Positions 58,101 to 64,000 of a stretch of 64,000 bases of DNA are shown here, piece after piece. The notes beneath the pieces were generated by a model, which worked only from the letters and a program-made list of their open reading frames with translations, was not told the DNA's origin and did not search any database. Position numbers and translations under genes: made by a program. The DNA comes from Hymenolepis diminuta (Eukaryota > Platyhelminthes > Cestoda > Cyclophyllidea > Hymenolepididae), in contig CAADRB010000003.1 in the NCBI GenBank assembly GCA_900708905.1, positions 1,546,195-1,610,194 on the forward strand, in the 5' to 3' direction. Positions within the stretch are counted from its first letter, which is position 1. Each line of letters opens with the position of its first letter.

Positions 58101-61100
58101 GTTCTGAAAAATGCTCCAATTACTGCTGAATTTCTCTTTGATCTTTAAAAGTGAAGTAGATAAGAATATTACTACCATGATTATGCAGAAATGTTACAAT
58201 TTCCGATCATGGGAGAATATTTAAAAATGGTGAGGAGTAGAGTATTCCTATATGCAGAGAAACAGTAGGAAATCTAGAGGTTCATTGTTTCAGTCCAAGT
58301 TGCCCCTCTTTTGCTAGTGGAGTATGGTTCACTGCATTATGTCCTAATTTTCCAAGTTCGCAGCTCTGGATTTGACTCCTAGGTGCATGAGTTAGTTCAT
58401 ATCCGTTTATAATATGTATCGCTGTTTTACATTGATGAAAACACACAAATCCACTTTCAGATGTGTTAAAATATCGATAAAATAGGTAATCAACCCAATT
58501 TTGCATTGATTCCACTGATTGGGAGGGAAAAGGATAGACTTTGGTACAGATGCCCAGAGAGAATGAAACCATATTCGAAAGTAGGAAAATAATACGACAT
58601 TCCAATAAGAGAACACTTGCTTAACAGATTCTTGAGGTTACTGAAAGCTAACTGACTATGCATTTAGAATCAATAGGGGTCAAACTAATCACACACATTC
58701 CTTTAGCTCATGCTTTTACATTGTTAGTAAAAATGGAATATACTTTTTGCCGATTTGCTTCCAATTACAAATCGTACTTGCAACGAATAAATTAAATTTA
58801 AAAAAAAGGGAAATTAGTGATATCAGTTCGAGGAGGATGCAGATAAAGCTTGAATCGGACAAATATGCGTGAATTCGTCCTGAAATGTGAATCACTATAT
58901 ACATGACACATAAAACATAATTCATTAATGTCCCATCGCATCCAAGTACGGAGAACAACTAATCATCAGTCAAAACCAATAAAATCACTTGTTTTTTCTT
59001 GTTTTTCACTCTGACACGTTACTACGTTATTATTATTCCGTCCTGAATACACTAAAATCATATATTTACTGGTTGGTAATAATTTAGGCTACACAAAAAT
59101 AATAAAATGGGAATCGGTAATTGATAGTGCCTCTTCAAAGTATTTAAAACTTAAAAATGATTAAATTTCAATTTCATTTCTTTAGATGAGGATCAGTAAG
59201 CTGTCTCAGTACTAATTTAATAAATAAACAAAAAAGGGTATTTATAATCCCTCATTGAATATCTTTGTTTAAACCCAACATTTTGGACATATTTATAGAC
59301 ATTCCCATTTGATAAGAGTAAGTAGTCTCACGCTCTGTCGTTGCATTCCTTTAGGATCTATGACAGCTGTAATTTATTGGGTTACATGGTGTAAACTTTG
59401 AAAAATTCCAGGTAAAAGTTTGGTAGTTGAGGGCTTAAACTATCGAAGGCCATCATTCAAGTAAATTGTATAGTTGCAAAATTATCAGACAATATCAAGG
59501 TTTAACTTGTAGCATATATCACTTCCATTAAGAAAACTACTCAAAATATTCCTTAAACTGATATTTTAGCCATCGAAGAACTGCTAAAAATAACATGACC
59601 ATCGAGCAGTTTAGCGAAATGGAGGAGAGTTTCACAATGGGATGCTCGGGTCAAACAGTTAATGGAGGTTCATCTGGCTCTGCAGGTGCTCAACCGGTTA
59701 CCGCTAGTGGAAATTTACCTCCTGAAACCCTACTTCGACGTCTAGCAAGGAGTATCTCGACTCGACTCACATACAAGCGATGTCTCCTTGAAAACTCAAC
59801 GCAGCGCCTGGAGGAACTTAAAAAGGAAACGGAAGTCGTAAGTGAAGTATTTTAATGGTCCTTATGGAGGCCATTTAAATGATTGTTAAAATCATCGGTG
59901 CCACTTAAACTAACGCCTAACGATTAGAGGCTCAAGAGCTTTCTTCATTAATCATATTTGTGGGATATGATTAATCTCTTACAACGTATGAGATCTTGCC
60001 AGCAATATTCAAGTTGTTTTTCTCAATTCCTTTTTCCACTATGACACAATGAACATAAGTAATTTAACGGATGCAACAATCTACCAATTAAATATTTTAT
60101 TTATAAAATATTACTTTAAAATGCCAACTTCTACATAAGTTAAATTTAATCTAGGAAGCTAATAGCGAAATAATCAATAATTTTAAATTGAATATGAATT
60201 ATTGTTAGTAGTCTACCTAAATGTCAAGCCTATTCCGGGTATTTGAAATGAAGCCTTCGGAGAGTTTTTTCTCAGCACCCCTGCATACAGCAGACAAATA
60301 AGGCATTATCATTTCCAAATTCCTAAGGATTGAAGGTGTTTATAAAAAGCGGGAAAGTGGAATCTACACACTAAAATTCTTCCTGACCTACCTGCTTATC
60401 TGATGTGGATATCTATTTAAAATTATTTGGTATAATTAAAATGAGTTAAATAAATTACGTAATTTTATAATCGGATCATATGTAACTATTATTTCCATTG
60501 AATAATAACACTGATTGGTAATAAAATGCTGCATTTTGATGAGATGTTCTTGGAGAGAATTTGTCAAAATTTGACTGTAAATTAAATTTTATTTACATTT
60601 TGTTTATTCCACTTTTAGTAAAATTAAAAAAACACAATGAAATATATTTTTAAGCCCGGCATTATGATTTCTTGCTTCATAAATAACATATTTAACATTA
60701 GGACCGACATATGTAGGCTATTTGGACCAGTCCCGGTTTACTTATCCTTTGTCATCTACGTGAACGGTAGATAACCTTTGAATAATGAAAATTTAATCTT
60801 TCTTGACCCAAAGTAAAGATTAACTCTTGAAAAATTTCTTTTTTTTGTGCTTTTCGATTCGGGCAGGAACTTTCTGGCTTTTCCACGGGCAAAGAGAAGA
60901 AGAATTTGTGTCAGACGGACAATGCGGAATCCCTTGAAAGGAAAGGGAGGAGTAAATACTGAAACTAAAATTGAATTTACTAAATTTATTTTAACAAAAT
61001 GACCTTATTTTAATGTAACAGTAAGCGGTTTACAGACTTCATTTCCTAATATTGGTTAATGAGTTTCTAAGTTTGCGCCTTGGAAATGCAATTTTCCTGC

Positions 61101-62237
61101 TGCTGACCTACAGAGTCACTAATTAGTTTCTATATCTAAAGGACTTGTAATTTCCGAATAAAGAGAAGAGGGTTGAAGCTGCGTTCAAAGCAAGTGTATT
61201 ATTTCTTCGGTTCTTGATGGATCGGTAGAGGTGATATTGCAACCAAGGTAAAGGAAAATAGACGATAATAGGCAGTTTCTGCACTAAGGTACAAAAGTTA
61301 GGTTTCTTAACAACAATGATGATTTCTTATCCTTGAAATATTTTGTTAGCTCTAAGGTGAACTTCAACTTGGTATGCAAATTTTCGTATCTATCACCTAT
61401 CTAGAAATTTTCCTATTTTGTTTTCACCATTCTGGAAGGTAGATATGTCTGTATATATTAGAGATGTGACCACAAATTAGGGCTCACAACGAATAGAAGC
61501 GAAATTTGCTTAGTTTTCATTCTTATAATCTTTTTTGAACCTTGCTGCAAACAAGATGGGCAAAAGGCAGAAGTTGTTGCGTAAATACGAGGAAGATCAA
61601 TAAGTGGGAATTAGATAAAATAAATGGATTAGTAACTAAAGGGAGCAATTGACAGCAAAGATATCGCAAGATCGCTATCTAACTTTTGTCAATTATGGAG
61701 GTCCTCCGTCAGTTTGTTAATCAAGAATTAATGGATTTTTCTTAGTTTTTCTCAAAATCTGTAGGTTTAATGCTCTCAACTTCTCAAGAATCATTTTCAA
61801 TATTATAGGTACGAAGCGTTCTCCGCAAAGTCGTAACTGATGCTCTTCCACAAATGCGCAGTGACGCGGATGTCTGCTACTTTCACATTCCCCCAAACGA
61901 CTCCACCACTTCCCCCAAGGAAATCGAAGTAGAAATGAAGGTGTGTCAAGTTGCCTCCCCAATCAGCCATCCCTATCATCGCCACCAACGCAACACTCTG
62001 ACCAATCATAACTCGATTCCAGACATCTCTGCAACCATCTCTGTGTCCTCCAATCTCTTACCCCGTTTTGATCGCCTCCTTTCCAGTCAGGCAGCTGCCC
62101 TGGAACTCATCTGTCAGCTCACTCGACGCCTCTATTGTCTAGATCGGAAGATTGCTGAATGCTTAGCTAAAACTACAGCGCCAGAGGACAAGAAGTGCGA
62201 AGATGTAAAGGAACTTAATGAAATAGATGCAGTTTTG
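55091..62237 (+). CDS. Gene 3, 5' part: possibly Shroom-like (ASD2-type helices)
   Basis: Exons 55091-55113, 56055-56750, 59570-59837 and 61809-62237 join with phases 2, 2, 0 and stay open (472 codons), continuing past the window. The context of the ATG is AACAAAATGG. The N-terminal half is basic and Ser/Pro-rich (RRGSINRGIVGHYRRSESIS, PKSKSASAF), disorder-like. A helical segment follows (LRIIRKLNCYLEYQEIVRRF). Exons 3-4 give two long helices (YKRCLLENSTQRLEELKKET, RSVLRKVVTDALPQMR; later RFDRLLSSQAAALELICQLT then RRLYCLDRKIAECL). The spacing and Leu/Arg pattern of the last pair resemble the Shroom ASD2 domain, which binds Rho-kinase in apical constriction. That resemblance is from memory and weak; another coiled-coil protein is possible. 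The gene model itself is well supported. Confidence 0.7.
55114..56054 (+). other. Gene 3 intron 1
   Basis: GTAAGT...TTCAG, 941 bp. Nothing else was recognised. Confidence 0.6.
56055..56750 (+). CDS. Gene 3, exon 2 (large, Ser/Arg-rich)
   Basis: Acceptor TTCATGATTCAG to donor GA|GTAAGT. 231 full codons, the longest exon in the window. The TAA just after is in the intron and is not the gene's stop, since the consensus donor precedes it and the next exon fits in phase. Confidence 0.85.
56751..59569 (+). other. Gene 3 intron 2
   Basis: GTAAGT...TTTTAG, 2.8 kb. Contains the possible alternative exon at 57377. The minus-strand frames at 58282-58616 show no motif. Confidence 0.65.
57377..57509 (+). 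CDS. Possible alternative exon of gene 3
   Basis: After TTGAAACAG at 57376, one base completes the codon left by exon 2 (GA+T). The frame then reads KIDAEDECENADEIDNRYLL and on to TAA at 57507-57509: acidic and protein-like. It could be an alternative last exon (stop used) or a cassette exon ending at a weak GTTACC donor (57449), which would also restore phase 2 for exon 3. The acceptor lacks a strong pyrimidine tract. Confidence 0.35.
59570..59837 (+). CDS. Gene 3, exon 3
   Basis: Acceptor GATATTTTAG to donor GTC|GTAAGT. Gly/Ser-rich stretch (CSGQTVNGGSSGSAG) then the start of a long helix (LLRRLARSISTRLTYKR). Confidence 0.8.
59838..61808 (+). other. Gene 3 intron 3
   Basis: GTAAGT...ATATAG, about 2 kb. 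An exon-like piece at 60867-60951 (after TTCGGGCAG) is open but leaves phase 1, which does not fit exon 4. Confidence 0.65.
61809..62237 (+). CDS. Gene 3, exon 4
   Basis: Acceptor CAATATTATAG to donor TTG|GTGAGT, phase 0 on both sides, 143 codons. GC-richer than its surroundings. It starts VRSVLRKVVTDALPQMRSDA and continues the helix of exon 3, has a central low-complexity part (HPYHRHQRN), then the second helical segment. Confidence 0.85.
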
Positions 62238-63726
62238 GTGAGTACTAATGAAAATTGAATGAGTATACCGCTAGTGAAAGCCATATCTGCCTTGAAGGAC
62301 AAAAAATAAAGTTCCTTAAGAAAATGACGAAAATTAATTTTGGCTCGGAGGTAGCTTCAAAATTAAAACAGTCTAGTAAACAGGCCTTATTCGACCTTGT
62401 CATAGGCTTCATTTTTCGTTCATTTGATTATTGATCATTGGGTGCCCAGTAATGTGATCTGACCATTGTTGCAATTGTCTCTCTCATGCAAGTAAATATA
62501 CTATGATAAGGCAACAGTGTTTTGGGCCACAGATTTCCTTCTTTCCTACTTGGGTATCTAAGCAGATCCAGCCGTTGTGTACCCTCAAAGTGTACTTAGC
62601 AGTATCTTAGATGCAGTCTTGACTTTACAAGTGGTCATTTATCGCAATGTCATATCTAAATAATACTACCCTTTTACTTATTAAATCCTCTTTTTCTATC
62701 AGATAACATAATTTTTCTTACAGATTTTCGTGTTTGCATATTTACTTTGAAAAGGGGTTTTTCGAGGAGAATTATCAGAAATCATTTCATTAGAGTGAAG
62801 AAATTTCAAGAAATTTGCATTTAACTTCTAAAACCGATTTTCTTTCCAAATATTTTTTGTGAAAATATTTCGCACAAGATAGAAACTTGGAAGAAATTGT
62901 AGGGAAACTAATCCTTTAAAAAGGCGAAAAAATTAATTTATCCCAAAGATTTTCCTTTGTCAGAAGATTAAATTTCCAGAAAGCGGCAAATATCATAATT
63001 TTAATTTACCAGTTTAAAACGATTGATTCACGTTTTTTTCATTTAAATTTAATTTCTTAATGTGACACTATGAATGAATAGCAAATGGTTTAAGACATAC
63101 GTCCTTATTTGCCCCCTCACCCCCCAAATTAAAAAAGATTATCCCATTAATTATGTATTAAATGATCTAAAATAGATTCGAGAAAACTTGCTAAGCTAAA
63201 GTTCACCATAAGGTAGGTAGAAGGTAGATGCAGTGACCGAATATCTATATTTGCGTGAATGCAGATGATGTAATTTGATGTAATGGTGTAGGGCTCATTA
63301 AGCAGGGATTACATAGTGGGAATGAATCAGTGAGTAGCTCAAATAAATTAGTATGAGTCATAGGTAGAAAAGAGCGAAGCAAAATATCGGAGTAAATTGA
63401 TAATTGGCTTATGAATTTCTTAATTTACAGAGCTCTTTTGAATTCGAAGAGATCCTATGAAAGCTCAGATAATTGATTTCGATGCTCGAATTATTTTTTT
63501 TAGTAGTGGTTACCTTATGCATAAATAAGTAATATTCTCCCTTACCAAGGTTAGTAATTAACATAAGACAGATAAAATATCTAGATGAACGCTTGTCATT
63601 AATGCCATTCTGTCCGCTAAGATTCGACTTTTCCGCTATCTGTAGATGTAGTTACATGGGAGGATTTAATTGACTAAATATTTGTTAAATGAATTAGTTG
63701 TACTGCTATTTTACTGTTTATAACTG
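62238..63726 (+). other. Gene 3 intron (start), continuing
   Basis: Begins with the GTGAGT donor of exon 4. Contains a diverged family X repeat near 62405-62440. No further exon was recognised before repeat W. Confidence 0.5.
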
Positions 63727-64000
63727 CTATAACGTAACCAACTAGAAGTTCGGATAGCAATCTAGCAGAGCCAACAATCTAAAAAACTCGGTAATATAGC
63801 AACTTAACACAGAAGCTAATAACCCACGGCAGATCAGAAGGCACGTTATAGTCAAAAGGAGTGTATTCACGAAACTCACACTCAATCGGTATCGGCTTAA
63901 ACAAATACGAATAATTATCAAGTGTCTTTTATCGGTGAGGAAATAAAGAAAATACATTTTTGTTCATAGAAGAAATATTGGGAGCGGGGGAAAATAATTA
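63727..64000 (-). repeat. Inverted dispersed repeat, family W (copy 2, cut by window end)
   Basis: Reverse complement of 44432-44686, uninterrupted. It supplies 110 bp (63773-63882) that correspond to the N gap of copy 1. The outer border is beyond 64000. Confidence 0.85.

Noticed and set aside
60867..60951. Exon-like piece in gene 3 intron 3 (ELSGFSTGKEKKNL and on)
   Set aside because: A fair acceptor, but it leaves phase 1 while exon 4 needs phase 0; including it would bring an early stop.
1..64000. CRISPR arrays, bacterial operons, phage or ribosomal RNA genes
   Set aside because: No regular repeat-spacer pattern, no bacterial-style gene packing and no rRNA core motif was seen; the window is intron-bearing eukaryotic DNA.

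Overview
The window is AT-rich DNA from a multicellular eukaryote. Coding sequence is split into short exons by long introns with GT...AG borders, poly(A) signals follow the stop codons, and the rest is decayed transposons. A parasitic flatworm (tapeworm-like) fits best, judging from the AT-richness, the very small in-phase exons, a Ty3/Gypsy element of CsRn1-like type, and mariner remains. This is an inference, not a proof. There is no sign of bacterial or organelle sequence.

Three host genes can be supported, all on the + strand. (1) The 3' end of a coronin (three exons, 1567-4795) carries the end of the beta-propeller/C-terminal extension and the trimeric coiled coil. (2) A complete-looking eight-exon gene (32733-39524) of unknown family has all exon phases in agreement. 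It includes three consecutive micro-exons of 30, 30 and 36 nt and an ambiguous 12-nt micro-exon/48-bp mini-intron. (3) The 5' part of a gene starting at 55091 and running out of the window (four exons, 472 codons so far) has C-terminal helices that weakly resemble the Shroom ASD2 domain. A phase-compatible alternative exon lies at 57377.

Between them are large gene-poor stretches. 5.5-7.9 kb holds two mariner transposase remains with an assembly gap between them. 7.9-32.7 kb is a roughly 25-kb desert with diverged repeats, simple repeats and a few weak exon-like pieces. 44.4-53.5 kb is a retrotransposon graveyard: an LTR apparently flanked by a 4-bp duplication, a broken Gypsy gag-pol, its 3' LTR, and a third LTR 3.1 kb on. 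The last two LTRs share a 262-bp identical core between diverged ends. An inverted repeat links 44432-44686 to the right edge of the window (63727-64000) and covers the second assembly gap.

The coronin would act at the actin cortex. If gene 3 is Shroom-like it would too, but nothing in the sequence shows that the three genes work together. Single open frames of up to about 110 codons are expected by chance at this base composition, so most short frames were left out.
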